Of a DNA stretch of 64,000 nt, positions 36,101-49,630 are shown one piece after another. The notes beneath the pieces are model-generated. The model had not been told where the DNA came from. It did not search any database and was given only the letters and a program-made list of their open reading frames with translations. The stretch covers positions 30,819,766 to 30,883,765 of the forward strand of contig OY482862.1 in NCBI GenBank assembly GCA_960531495.1. Reading direction: 5' to 3'. The translations under genes were made by a program, and so were the position numbers. This stretch comes from Zeus faber. Taxonomy: Eukaryota > Chordata > Actinopteri > Zeiformes > Zeidae. Numbering within the stretch: the first letter of the stretch is position 1; every line of letters begins with the position of its first letter.

Positions 36101-39100
36101 CTTTGGGGGGGGGAGGGTCTCACAGTCCACAGTGCCATCGAGGGCCCAGCTGTATTTAACACTGCAGAGCGCCGCCTCGGCTCCCGCAGCGCGATCTCCG
36201 CCCGTCGGGGACGCCCCGCAGCCACTGACTTGGACCGCCTGCCTGCGCCGCCTCCGGGAAGGCGGTGCTCTCCTGGCTCAACTGCTCCTGTCCCCTGGAA
36301 CTCCTCTGCTGCCCGACCTCCATCCATGCTCATTGTCGGCTCCTCCATGGTTCGACACATCACCCTGCCTGCGGCTAAAACCATCTGCTACCTGGGTGCC
36401 TGCGTCCGGATATAGACTCCAGAATCCCCCAGCTGCTGGATCAAAACCCGTTTGCCTCCACTGTTCTTATCCACGTCTGAACCAACGATCTCAGGAACAA
36501 AAAATTGGAGACACTTAAAGAAGACTTTACGAAGCTTATTGACAGTCTTCTACAGTCGGACCGCCGGTTCATCATCTCCGGCCCGCTGCCGTGTCCCAGC
36601 TTCAGAGACGTAAAATTCACGCTTGTCCTTCAGCTACACACATGGCTCAAGGGATACTGCTGCTCCCTCAACGTACTGTTTGTGGACAACTTTGGCACCT
36701 TCTTGAACCGTCCAAACATCCTCAGACATGATGGAGTTCATCCAAACTTTCACAGATCACATCTCCTTGCCTTAAACATGAAACTCACGCTGAAATCTTC
36801 TGTTCGCTGCTGATGTTTGGTGAGTCCGATCCACTCTGACAATAATGACTGTCACTCTGCTCTACAAATTCCTGTACTTATAAACCATAGACCGAAATTA
36901 CGTAACTTCCCTATAACATACAGGAATCTAAACAATTTACTCCTGGTTCGGACTCAAACTCTCAGTACCACGCAAAGCCACGCACCCAGAACAATAAAAT
37001 GTCTCTATTAAACGTAAGGTCACTAACTAACAAGTCATTTTTAGTTAATGAGCTTATAAGTACTCATAACCTGGATTACGCTCTATTAACTGAGACCTGG
37101 GTGGATAGAAATGGCTCAGCCGCACTCATTGAGTCAGCGCCTCCTAATTTCAAGTTCATCCAAACCACTAGAGCTGACCAGAGAGGCGGTGGAGTAGCTG
37201 CTGTCTTCTCTGATATCTACACCTGCAAGGAAATCCTCCTCTGAGAATTCACGTCTTTTGAACACCTTGCTATTATCAACTGAAGTGCCCCCATTTTAAT
37301 CATCGCTGTCTATCGGCCACCAAAATCTAAATGTGGCTTTCTTGATTAATTCTCTGAGCTACTGTCCAAGGTCTCCACTGATTATGTTGTGTAATTATTT
37401 CAGGGGATTTTAATATTCATGTTGACAATCAAACAGACCCAGATGCTCAACACTTCATGAGCCTATTGGAGGCGTTTGACCTGACTCAGCACGTTTCTGG
37501 ACCCACCCACAATAAGGGGCAAACTCTGGACTTAGTCATATCAAGAGGACTAAATATCGCTGTACCCTATATCATGGATGTTGCTATTTCAGATCACTGT
37601 TGCATTTTCTTTGACTTGTCTGCTCTTCCTGTACAACAGAGGGGTACCTGAACAATTAAAAAAAGTATCATTAACAATAATACCATTGAAACCTTTAAGA
37701 GTCTTGTTAATTAGTTACCGCTGTTTAAGGCATCATCAACTGAGGATCCTGTGAACAACTTTAACTCCAAAATCAAAATATCATTGATAAGATTGCACCT
37801 GTTAAAACTAAAAACATAGAAAAACAAAAAGCCCCCTGGAGAAATGGAGCAGTTATTAGGCGGCTTAAGAGAGTGTTACCAGGCAGAATATTAGTGCCTC
37901 AACATCCAGAAATGAACCTTCCTTCAGTTCCCCAGTAATATGACTGCTGCCATGTCTCATTTCGTCCCCTTAGACATAAAAGGACTGGACGATATTGTTG
38001 GTCAGCTTAGGTCCTCCACCTGCTGCCTGGACCCCCTCCCTACCACATTTTTAAAACAGTTTGCCTGGCACATGAGGTATTAGACATTATACATGGCTCT
38101 CTTCAATCAGCTATATTCCCTGCAGCATTAAAAGAGCTGTCATTAAACCACTCCTGAAGAAGCGCAATCTCCATGCAACAGTTATTGCCAACTACAGGCC
38201 CATTTCCAACCTGCTGTTCCTCAGCAAAATACTTAAACAGTTTTCCTTCAGCTTAACAACTATCTAACCTCAAACAGCCTTTTAGAAACCTATCAATCTG
38301 GCTTTCAACCTCACCATAGCACAGAAACATCACTTATTAAAGTTCTGAACGATCTACACATAACCACTGATGCAAAATAACGATCTGTTCTTCTGCTCCT
38401 GGATCTCAGTGCTGCCTTCGACACTGTTGGCCATCCCATTTTATCAGCGAGATTACAAAAATGGGTTGGCCTATTTAGCCCGGTTCTAAATTGGTTCAAA
38501 ACCTACCGACAGGACAGGCAGTTCTTTGTGTCAATTGGAGAGTTTGTGTCAAACAAAGTGGATATTGTATGTGGAGTGCCCCAAGGTTCGATTCTGAGGC
38601 ATGACTGTTTAACCTCTATATGCTTCCACTGGCACATATTGTAAAGAAACACAAAATAAATGACCATAATTATGCAGATGATTCACAACTATACATATCC
38701 CTATCTCCTGATGACCTACTCCCCATACACCCCCTCACTGAGTGTATTAATGATATAAATGCATGGATGTCAAAGAGCTTTTTACAACTGAACAAAGACA
38801 AAACAGAAATACTCATCTTTGGTGCAAAGGCTCAAAGACAGAAAATTGCAGCTCATCTTAGTTCTCTGTCCCTAGAGAGCAAGAATGAAGCCAAAAATCT
38901 GGGTGTAATCATAGACAGCGATCTAAATTTTAAGAGCCATATCAATCAAATCACAAAATCAGCCTTCTACCATCTAAAAACATTTCAAAATTAAGAGGCT
39001 TCCTGTCAAAAGCAGACTCTGAAAAATGTATCCATGCATTCATAAGGAGAAGATTGGACTACTGTAATGGCCTATTCACCAGCCTTCCGAAATCAGCTGT

Positions 39101-42100
39101 GCAGCGACTACAGTTAATTCAAAATGCGGCTGCACACGTTATCACTGGAACATAAAAAGTTTGAACATATCACACCTGTTCTTACATCTCTACATTGGCT
39201 CCCCATCAAAACTAGAATTGATTTTAAGATTCTACTGCTTGTATGTAAAGCTATAGATGGCCTTGCACCTCAGTATATAAAATAAATGCTAATTATACAC
39301 AAACCAGTAAGAACTCTCAGGTCCACAGGCAGTGGTCTTTTAACTATCCCTCATACCAACTCTAAAGCAGGAGAAGCTGCTTTCTGGATCTATGCCACAA
39401 GTAAATGGAACACCCTACCGAGGGACCTGAGATTCAAGAGATTCAAGATTCAAGAGGTTTATTCGTCACATACATATACATACTTTCATACATATATATA
39501 TACATACATTTCATACATTTTCATACATGGTAGCTCAGGAGGTAGAGCTGGTGGTCTAGTGATCCAAAGGTTGCTGGTTCGATCCCAGGCTCCTCCTGCT
39601 AGCATGCTGTAGTGTCCTTGAGCAAGACACGTAACCCCTAATTGCTCCTGATGGCTGCGTCCGTCGGTGTTTGAACAATTGTAAGTCGCTTTGGATAAAA
39701 GCGTCTGCTAAATGACTAAATGTAATGTAATATATGCAGTGAAATGTAATGCAACGCTCCCTGTGATAACACACAATATGTCCTAGGAAAAACGTATTTC
39801 TAATAGACCAACTAACTGACTCCTAAAACGTAATACAGTAAGTCGAATACTTAAAGAATGAAGTAAAAATATATAGAATAAAATAAAATGAAATAAAATA
39901 CAATAAAAATAAAATAAAATGAGATAAAATGGAATAGATAGAAGGAATATGCTTATGTATATGGAATAGGCAGTGGGGGGGTAGTAGTGTTATGAATAAT
40001 ACAGCACAGTACAACAATACAACAGTACGGCGCAGCAATACGGCATCACGAACAACCCTGAACAGTGACACAGTATGCTACATATAGTACAGTAGGTAGT
40101 GGAGCCTATGTGTATGGCTCAGTGAGGACCCCTGGAGAGGTCAGCATTGACAGTTCTAATGGCTTGCAGGAAAAAACTCTGTCTCAGTCTCTCTGTTCTC
40201 ACTGTGTGACTGTGGAGGCGCTTGCCTGACTGCAGCAGCTGGAACAGACCGTTGTTGGGGTGATGAGGATCCTTCATGATCCTGCGGGCTCTGCTACTAC
40301 ACCTCCTGGTGTATAACTCCTGCAAGGGGAGGAGGGTAGTTCCAGTGGTACGTTCAGCTGAACGCACCACCCTTTGCAGGGCCCGCCTGTCCTGGGCAGT
40401 ACAGCTCCCAAACCAGGCAGTGATGTTGCCTGTCAGGATGCTCTCCACTGCTCCAGAGTAGAAGGACTTGAGGATCCTCACCGAGACCCGGAATTTGCTC
40501 AGCCGCCTGAGGTGGTAGAGACGCTGCCTCGCCTTCCTCACCAGAGTGTCTGTTTGTAAAATCAATGTTAAGTCCTCTGTGATGTGGACTCCCAGGTATT
40601 TGAAGCTGCTCACCCTGTCAACAGAAATCCCGTTAATCACCAAGGGCACGTGCGTCCTCGATTGTGATCCACGCCTAAAGTCCACAATCAGCTCCTTAGT
40701 TTTGCTGACGTTCAGGTGGAGGCTGTTGTCCTGGCACCAGAGTGACAGGTCAGCCACCTCCTCGCGGTAGGCCTTCTCGTCGCAGTCGGTGATCAGGCCC
40801 ACGACAACGGTGTCGTCAGCAAACTTGATGATGGTGTTGGAGCTGGACCTGGCCACACAGTCATGTGTGTACAGGGAGCACAGTAGGGGGCTGAGGACGC
40901 AGCCCTGGGGGGATCCTGTATTCAGGGTGAGGGAGCTTGACATGTGCTTCCCCACCCTGACCACCGGGGGGCGGGCTGTGAGGAAGTCCAGGGTCCAGGC
41001 GCACAGCGAAGCATTCAGTCCGAGCTCCTTCAGCTTGACAGCCAGTCTGGTGGGGACTATGGTGTTGAAGGCTGAACTGTAATCGATGAACAGCATTCTC
41101 ACATAGGCCCCCTTCTGGCCATCCAGGTGTGTGAGTGTGGTGTGCAGTACCTGGGAAACCGTGTCATCCGTGGATCTGTTCTGCTGGTACGCGAACTGCA
41201 ACGGGTCCAAGGTGCGGGGGAGGGAGGCGCAGATGTAGTCCTTAATCAACCTCTCGAAACACTTCATTACCACCGAGGTGAGGGCCGCCGGACGGTAGTC
41301 ATTCAGGCAGGCAGGAGAGGCGATCTTCAGGACAGGAACGACGGTGGACCTCTTGAAGCAGGACGGGACCACTGATTCAGCCAGGGAGATGTTGAATATT
41401 GTTGTGAACACCGGGGCTAGCTGGTTAGCACAGGTCTTCAGTACTCGCCCAGATATGCCATCTGGGCCCGCAGCTTTCCTGGTGTTCACCCGCATCAGAG
41501 CCCTCCTGACCTCGTGCACGGACACAGAGAGTGCGCGCTCATCCCCAGCGGTGTAACTCCAATTAGCCGGCGAGCTAGCGGTGCTGTTGCCAGACTCGAA
41601 CCGCGCATAAAAGGAGTTCAGTTCGTTGGCTAGGGAGGCGTCCACACTCGTGGCTGGGGAGGGGCTGCTCTTGTAGTTTGTGATCATCCGCAGCCCCTGC
41701 CACAAGCGTCTTGTGTCCCCCTGCTCCATCTGTAGCTCCACGGTCTCTCTGTACACCCGTATAGCGTCCCTCACCGCCCTCCGCAGATTGTACGACGCTG
41801 CTTTGTAATTGTCCATATTTCCGGATACAAGACCGTCGTTGTAAGCGGTCGTGCGGTCATTCAGAGCGCAGCAGATGGATTTATCAACCCACGGTTTCTG
41901 GTTTGGAAATATCCAAACTTTCACCGTGGGAATGATATTATCTGCTAGCGTAGCTACAAAACTCACTGCCACCTCTATAAACTCGCTGACGTCACTTGAA
42001 ATTGATTGGAACATGTCCCAGTCTACGTCAGTCAGAGCGTCCTGAAGCGCAGCCTCTGAATGGTCCGTCCACCGCTTCACTTCCCTCGTCACCACCAGCT

Positions 42101-43204
42101 CGCGCGATCAGAGGCCTGTAAACGGGAACCAGCGAGATCGTGGCGTGGTCAGATTTCCCGAAAGCAGGGAGCGAGACGGTCTTGTATCCGTTCTTGTACG
42201 GTGTGTAACAATGGTCCAAAGTTCTATCTCCCCTGGTGGCACACGTGATGTGTTGGTGGAAATTAGGCAGAACTTTTTTTAAGGTTGGCCCTGTTAAAGT
42301 CCTCAGTCACCACCACAGCCGCGTCGGGATGTCTGTTCTGAAATCCGCACAACACATCATAACAGGGACCGACCTAGCTGTCTCGGTGTCCGCTTGTGGT
42401 GGGATATAAACGGCTGTGATGATGACCATGCTAAATTCCCGGCGGTGATTACACGGCATGAGATGGTCAGCTGTTCCAGGTTCGGCGAGCAGGAGTGGGA
42501 GAGGAACTTGGTGTTTTCGGGGTTACACCAGCAGCTATTTACCATTAGAGACGCCTCCACCTTTGGATTTCCCCGACTCCCCCGTTCTGTCGCCACGGAA
42601 CACGGAGAAGGACTCAGCTGGACGGATGGCTTCATCCGGCACTAGTAGGTTCAACCATGTTTCTGTCAGACAGAGGACGCAACAGTTCCTCGTGTCTCGT
42701 TGGAATTTAATCCTCGCTCGAAGTTCATCCATCTTGTTTTCCAGGGACTGGACGTTGGCAAGAAGGATGCTTGGCAGCGGTGGACAGTAAGGTCGTGTAC
42801 TCATTCTGACCCGAATGCCACCTCGTTTTCCTCGTTGCTTCCTCCGTGGGCCCGCTCGTGGAACAGCGGCTCCATTTTTGTTGTTGTTGTGTGAGAGGTG
42901 TTCCCGCGTAGGATTTCCGCTGGCCACTCTGCTTCGACGGATAAAAAGTCCCAAAGTTGTTCGTTTAGGGAAAATTTTCTATCCATGAGTGCATCGCGGT
43001 CGTATGAGGTAACTGCCGATGCTTTTTTGGCGTACATTATGATAAAAACGGAAAAAAATACTAAAATGTGCAAAAGTCAACCGGAGCGCCGGCGCAGGCG
43101 ACCGCAGGGGGCGGCGCCACAATCGCCAGAGAGGCCCCCACACTGAATACTTTTAAAAGCAGCTTAAAAACTTTGTTGTTCATTACAGTCTATGACTGAC
43201 TGAC

Positions 43205-43236
<32 letters not shown>

Positions 43237-46200
43237 TTGTTACTGGTGCTGGTGCTGTGGCTGCTGCTAACCTTATACCTAAACGTAACCCTCGCTTACC
43301 TTATGGCTAAAATTAAACATCTCTAACCCTATACTCTAACTAAAACACCTCTAACCTTATACCTCAACTTAACCGTCTCTAACCTGAGTGACTTCTCCGG
43401 TTCCGGTGAGAGCTACCACTTCTGGTTCCGGTGACTTCTTTGCATTTGCGTTGCTGTTGTATTTTTTGCTGTTGTTTTTTGTTGCTGCTGCTGGAGTTGA
43501 TGTTGCTGCTGCTGTTGTTTTGTGGCTGCTGCTGCTATTTCTGTTGCTGTTGTTGTAGTTTCTGTTGTGATATTACATGACTAGGGTCTTCCAGATCTCA
43601 CAATCCTGTCCTCGTCGCCACTTGCTAGTGGCCATAGGACTTAATCTGGGATGTTAGGTGCATTCTCTTCATGGAGGGCGCCTGTGCATGACTTTGTTTA
43701 GCGTGGGGAGACTGGTGCATGGACAGCCACTGCACGGTCCTTGACAGATCCGGGTCAGGATCCAGTTGTATGGAGTACAAGACGACTGGAGGCCCTTTTC
43801 TGCTGCAGAATTCATCCGCCTTCCCACCCGTTGTGATGCTCCCCTAAAAGTCGGCCATCACCCTCTGCCTGTTTCACTGTTGAGGTCTTGGTTGTGGAAA
43901 TGAATAAGTACTTGTACAGATACACGACTAATGTAGTATAGTACAGTACAGAACTTCTGCTTTTAATCTACTTTGTTCTTCTATTTACTGGATCATGTGA
44001 TTGTTCCTTCGAGAGGAACTGGTTCTATAGCAGATTGCTGGTACAAACCTTGGTGATGTCCCGTCTCGACTACTGCAACGGCCTCTTAACAGGCTTGCCG
44101 GCCTGTGCGTTGAAGCCACTACAGATGATTCAGAATGCGGCGGCGCGACTGGTGTTCAACGAGCCAAAGAGGGCACATGTCACTCCGCTGCTCATCGAGC
44201 TTCACTGGTTACCTGTAGCCGCCCGCATCAAGTTCAAGTCTCTGATGCTGGCCTACAGAGTGATTGCTGGGAATGCTCCCACCTACTTAAATGCTCTTGT
44301 AAGAGCACATGTTGCCCCCCGGGTGCTGCGCTCGTCAAATGAGCGCCGCCTGGCTCTGCCGGCCATACAGCCACGGCAATCCAGGCTATTCTCATTTGTA
44401 GTTCCACATTGGTGGAACGAGCTGCCAAAAATGACCAGAGCAGGGACCTCCCTCTCTGTCTTTAAGAAGCACTTGAAGACCCAGCTCTTCAGTGAGTACC
44501 TCCTCTCCTAACCTACAATTACTTAGCACTACCTTGCAGTATTTATTGTTACACTAATGTCTCTGTCGCAATGTAGCTTGAATGTTATTCTCCCTTGTAA
44601 GTCGATTTGGATAAAAGTGTCTGCTAAATGACTAAATGTAAATGTAAATGTTGTAGCAGTCTGTTGAGATGGATGGATGGATGGATTGTTGATTGGGTGG
44701 ATGGACAGACGTGTGGATGGGTGGGTGGATAGATGGTAGATGGAAGATGGGGTGGATGGATGGGTGGATAGATTGTGGAAATGTGGAAGGAAGGGCGGGT
44801 GGATGAGTGGATGGATGGATGGGTGCCATGGTGGGGAATTTATCCCACCAGTTAATAAACTCATGACATTTTACAACGGGCCGTTATGCGCTGTTATGCA
44901 CAGTGCTGCTTTTTTTTCCTCAATGTGTTAATGAGAGGAACGGGGACGGGCAGCGGACAGAGATCGCGGGCCACAAATGACACATGGAAAGTGAGACAGG
45001 TCCCAATCTGGACCTGATCCAAGGTCTTACACAGCCGTCTTCCTCTCTTCTGATCAGTGAAATGTGCACGTGCACCCAGCGCACACTTTCACTTTCATCG
45101 TTTCTGACTCAGTATTGATAACACGCTTAGTGTTTTACAAATTCAATGTTTTTATTTGATGAACGTCTGCGCTGATAGGCGAAAATTAACTAAATGGGTT
45201 TTATTTCTCAAAAAAAAAAAGAAAACGAGTGTGGGGGCGGTGGGCAAGTCATGCAATCATGCAACACCACGTAATGGGTTACACCATGTAACACCCACCC
45301 GGGTGGATTTACATCAGACTTAAAGGGAAGGTACAGTTGCCTGCAGTCCATATCAAGGGTTAGGGTTAGCCCTAACCAACATCCCAGAAAACATGTTTTC
45401 CCACCTTGGTGGACATTCATCCTAAAATGGCCTCCAAACAAAAAATGTACTCTGGGTTAAATTCATTATCTAATGATTAGGTAGTAAATACCATTATTCA
45501 TTTCATAAATATCACAACAAATGTATTTAAAGACTGCTTTCTCTGTTTCTCTGTTTTCTCTGTGAGAGGTTATGCGTGACACACCCCAGTAAACATCAAA
45601 TTATCGTTAATAAATACGATTGTTTTTTTTTTACCAGATTTTGAATGGAGTGTGACGGGAGGAAAGCAAAACTGATGGACAAATTAACTTCTGAAAATAC
45701 CAATACTGTGATACATTTTTTATTCTGTAATCTTGGTGATGCAACTTCCATGACTCTATACAGACATGGAAATAAACAGTATTCTTTAAGACAAAGTTAT
45801 AAAATTATACTGTTCACTTCATTGAAGGTGTTAATGAGTCTTGTGTTGAAGATGATTGCTTTGGTGCGATGACTTCCATGTGGCTGTGAGAGCTTCCAAC
45901 ATGTAGAATATATAGAATATTAATGTGATGATATAGTCCTCTCAGATCATCAAACCTGTGGCTGAATGTGTTTCCACATCTGTCATGTGATGAGTTCTGT
46001 ACTGACAGCTTGGCCTCCAGAGCTTTCTACATTCCACTTGCCCTGGAACCTGTATTAGTCTTCATTCATTGCGAAGGTGATTGTTTATTCTCTGTCGCAA
46101 TGTAGCTGAATGTTATTCTCCCTTGTAAGTCGCTTTGGATAAAAGCGTCTGATAAATGACTAAATGTAAATGTAAATGTAAATGTAAATGTTATTTAGTT

Positions 46201-49200
46201 GCGGTTCGTCCTTTTTAAGAGCTGTTGTTCCGCAGGTCTCCTGGTGGGGGCGCTCGACACGGTGCTGGACTCCAACGCACGGGTCACGCCGTTCCGCATC
46301 CTGCTGCAGGTCCCTGGATCCCAGATCAGCTGGGTCATCGCCAGCGGTGAGGCAGCCATCTTCTGTCCAACAGTGCCTATCACTTATCACATTATCACGT
46401 CTGTTCCCACACATTGATAAATGACTAAATATCTCAAAAAGCAAAGATGCAGGAGGATGACATTTTGAAAACATCATAGAATGTGAATTTCATCGTGATT
46501 AAAGTGGTAATCCTGTCGATTATTTTGTTATCAAAATCTTATATTTGCTACTTCAGATGATATTTATCTGGCACTTTATAAGAAACGGCTTTTCAATGTA
46601 TGTGCTCTTCTATCCTGCTTGCATTGTTGCTGGCGTGGTCCGCCACAGCTGCAGTGAATCAGCTAAATCAGCGTAGCAAGCGGTGCTCAGTAAACTGTCT
46701 CTATGGATGAACATTTGCAAAAAAAAACCAAAGAAATATCAGCACAATCAATAGATCAGAAGAGACTCTTGTAGTCCTGCTCTGGTCCTGCAGGGGCCAC
46801 TGTGGAGGAGGTGAAGCGGCACTGGGACTGGCTCAACCTCAACCTGCTGCACTCACTGTCAGTGTTCGACAATAAGGAGGACCTGGCCGGCTTTGTGAGG
46901 GGGAAGGTCAAGGTGAGGGGGGGGGCGGGCGGGGTGGGGGTGGGGTGGGGGGGTGGGGGGGCAACAGAGGAAGATGGAATGATTCTACTTTGCACTTTAC
47001 CCCCAGGCCCTCATAGCAGAGGAGTCCCGGGGCCGGCAGGCGGCCCAGGAGGCGGAGCCAGAGAAGTTCCTGGAGGCGGTGCTGAGGTTCCAGCTGCATT
47101 TCGGCCTCCCTGCGCAGGAGAAGCTGGTGGGCCACTTCTCCTGCTGCTGCTGGAAAGGCCGCGTCCCGCGCCAGGGAGTCCTGTTCCTCAGCACCAACCA
47201 CCTCGCCTTCTACTCCTTCCTGTTGGGCAAGGAAGGTGGGCCTCTGAACCAGTCCTTCGGTAGCCATCAGTAGCCATCGCTAGCCTTTGGTAGTCCTCGG
47301 TAGCTGTCAGTAGCCTTCGCTCGCCATCTGTTTTTGGCTTGTCAAGTAATAGGCCTTCAAAGACCTTGAACAGTTTCAAACCTCTGTGTGACTAGTTACT
47401 GACTCCTCTTGGTCCTTGTTCTCTAACCCCCCTTCTCCATCCTGCAGTGAAGCTGATGGTCCCGTGGGCCGAGGTGACCCGGCTGGACCGGATCTCGGCG
47501 GGCCTGATGAGCGAGGTGATCCGGGTCAGCACCCGACGGCGGCAGAGGGACTTCTCCATGTTCCTGAACCTGGACGAGGTCTTCAGCCTGATGGGCCAGC
47601 TGGCCGACATCGCCCTGAGACGCCTGCTGGACAGTGAGGGCTTGGAGCTGGACCCGGACCTGCAGAGACCTGGGGGCATAACCAAGAGGTGAGGAGGGGT
47701 TCTGGAGCTAGGCCCGGACCTGCAGAGACCTGGGGGCATAACCAGGAGGTGAGGAGGAGGGAGGGTGGGGTTCTTGAGCTGGACCAGGACCCGGGGGTCC
47801 TAGTTACCATCTCATACCTGATATTTATAATGATAATCTGTATTCCAACACAGTGACCACAGGACGATTGGTCCTGGTTTCTTGCTCGTGCACTTCCTGT
47901 CCTCTGACTGCCACTTCCTGTCTGTAAGGTCACAGAGTTCAGTGGTTAAAGTGCAACCTGGTTCGGTTCCTTCAGGAGTGGATGCTCCCAGAGCGTCTGG
48001 CGAGTATGAAGTGGACCAAACATCTGGTCCAGCTGTGGTTCTTACTGGTCCAGCTGTGGTCCTTACTGGTCCAGCTATGGTTCTAACTGGTCCATCTGTG
48101 GTTCTTACTGGTCCATCTGTGGTTCTTACTAGTCCATCTGTGGTTCTTACTGGTCCAGCTGTGGTTCTAACTGGTCCAGCTGTGGTTCTAACTGGTCCAG
48201 CTGTGGTTCTAACTGGTCCAGCTGTGGTTCTTACTGGTCCAGCTGTGGTTCTTACTGGTCCAGCTGTGATTCTAACTGGTCCAGGTGTGATTCTAACTGG
48301 TCCAGCTGTGGTTCTAACTGGTCAAGCTGTGGGTTTAACGGGTCCAGCTGTGGTTCTAACTGGTCAAGCTGTAGGTTTAACGGGACCAGCTGTGGTTCTA
48401 ACTGGTCAAACTGTGAGTTTAACTGGTCTAACTGTGGTTCTAACTGGTCACGCTGTGGGTTTAACTGGTCCAGCTGTGGGTCTTTCTCAAGAAGATGGCG
48501 CGTCAGCCCACTTGAAATCAAATGGCCGCCGGCTAGCCCTTAACGCAGAGCGTGTTTGGTCCACTTCCTGTTCTCCAGATGCTCTGAGAGCGTCCACACC
48601 TAAAGGAAACCAAGCAGGTTCCACTCAGCACTGCAGGGGATGGATCCCTAACTGGTCCGCCCTGGTGTGGGTGGTGTAGAGGTGACGGTCACTCTAATGA
48701 TGGAACCTGTGAAGTGGGGGTGTGATCTGAGGACCTGAAAGAGGCCAGGGTGACTCATGGTGACAGGTCCCTTCGTCCTCAACCCATCGCATGCCAACGC
48801 ACTGACACCTGTCGGGCGGTTGCTAGGCAACAGCCGTTGCAAAGCCCAAAATAATGTTGTTTTTAAATATAATTCATATGAAAGAAAATGATCAGTTGCA
48901 GGTAATATGATGGGACATCATTCAGAGAGATGAAGGGGATGTTGTGTTTCTTATTGTGTGTGGATCATGTTCTTTCCCAAAAAGATGTGACGATCATAGA
49001 TCAGGATCTCCCCCCACCCCCCTCCGCAGGGTCCTGGAAGACCAGGCCCTCAGGGACTACGTCTTGGCCCTGTTCCGCCTGCCCCGCACCGAGCAGCTCC
49101 ATCAGGTGGCGCCGTGCTCCATCTGGACACCCCACGCCCGCTGCCACACGGCGGGAACCCTGTACGCCACACAGCACTACCTGGGATTCTGCAGCCGGGA

Positions 49201-49471
49201 GGAGGGACGCTGCCTCCTGCTGGTCCCCCTGGCACAGGTACCCCTGAGAAGCAGGCAGTTAGACAGACAGTAAGACAGGAGGGACGCTAGCATTTATAGA
49301 CACAGTATAGTAATGTTTATAATAGTATTTGCAGTATAGTAATGTTTATAATAGTATTAACCGTATAGTTATAATTATAATAGTATTTACAGTATAGTCA
49401 TTTTTATTATTGTATTTATAATAATGATTTTAATAGCATTTACAGTATAGTATTTTTAATAGAATTTACAG

Positions 49472-49506
<35 letters not shown>

Positions 49507-49564
49507 CATGAAGATGGCACCAGGCAGTTTAAGAGCAGACCCTAAGGAGGGTCCAACACCACCA

Positions 49565-49630
<66 letters not shown>

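Larger units (their letters stand above)
39433..43143 (-). mobile_element. Rex1/Babar-like LINE inserted in the L2 element
   Basis: On the - strand: 5' leader and endonuclease start (about 42535-43140; [27 protein letters not shown]), endonuclease end (about 42030-42210; [15 protein letters not shown]), and an unbroken 658-codon RT frame (42095-40119). The RT shows [60 protein letters not shown] (catalytic FADD) and LIVDFRRG. The endonuclease is frameshifted (42360-42640), so the element is not intact, but the RT is well preserved. The 3' end at 39433-39500 is AT-rich with GATTCAAGA-type terminal repeats. A SINE interrupts the 3' UTR. Confidence 0.88.

Noticed and set aside
36505..36813. Host SGNH-esterase gene
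   Set aside because: It is followed in order by LINE endonuclease and RT segments and interrupted by stops; it is an L2 ORF1-type domain.
39528..39600. Functional tRNA gene
   Set aside because: A and B boxes are present but no full cloverleaf, and it carries a LINE-type tail; it is a SINE.
47882..48679. 265-codon frame with VVLTGPA repeats
   Set aside because: A 21-bp minisatellite inside tbc1d8 intron 5, antisense frame also open, not conserved coding sequence.
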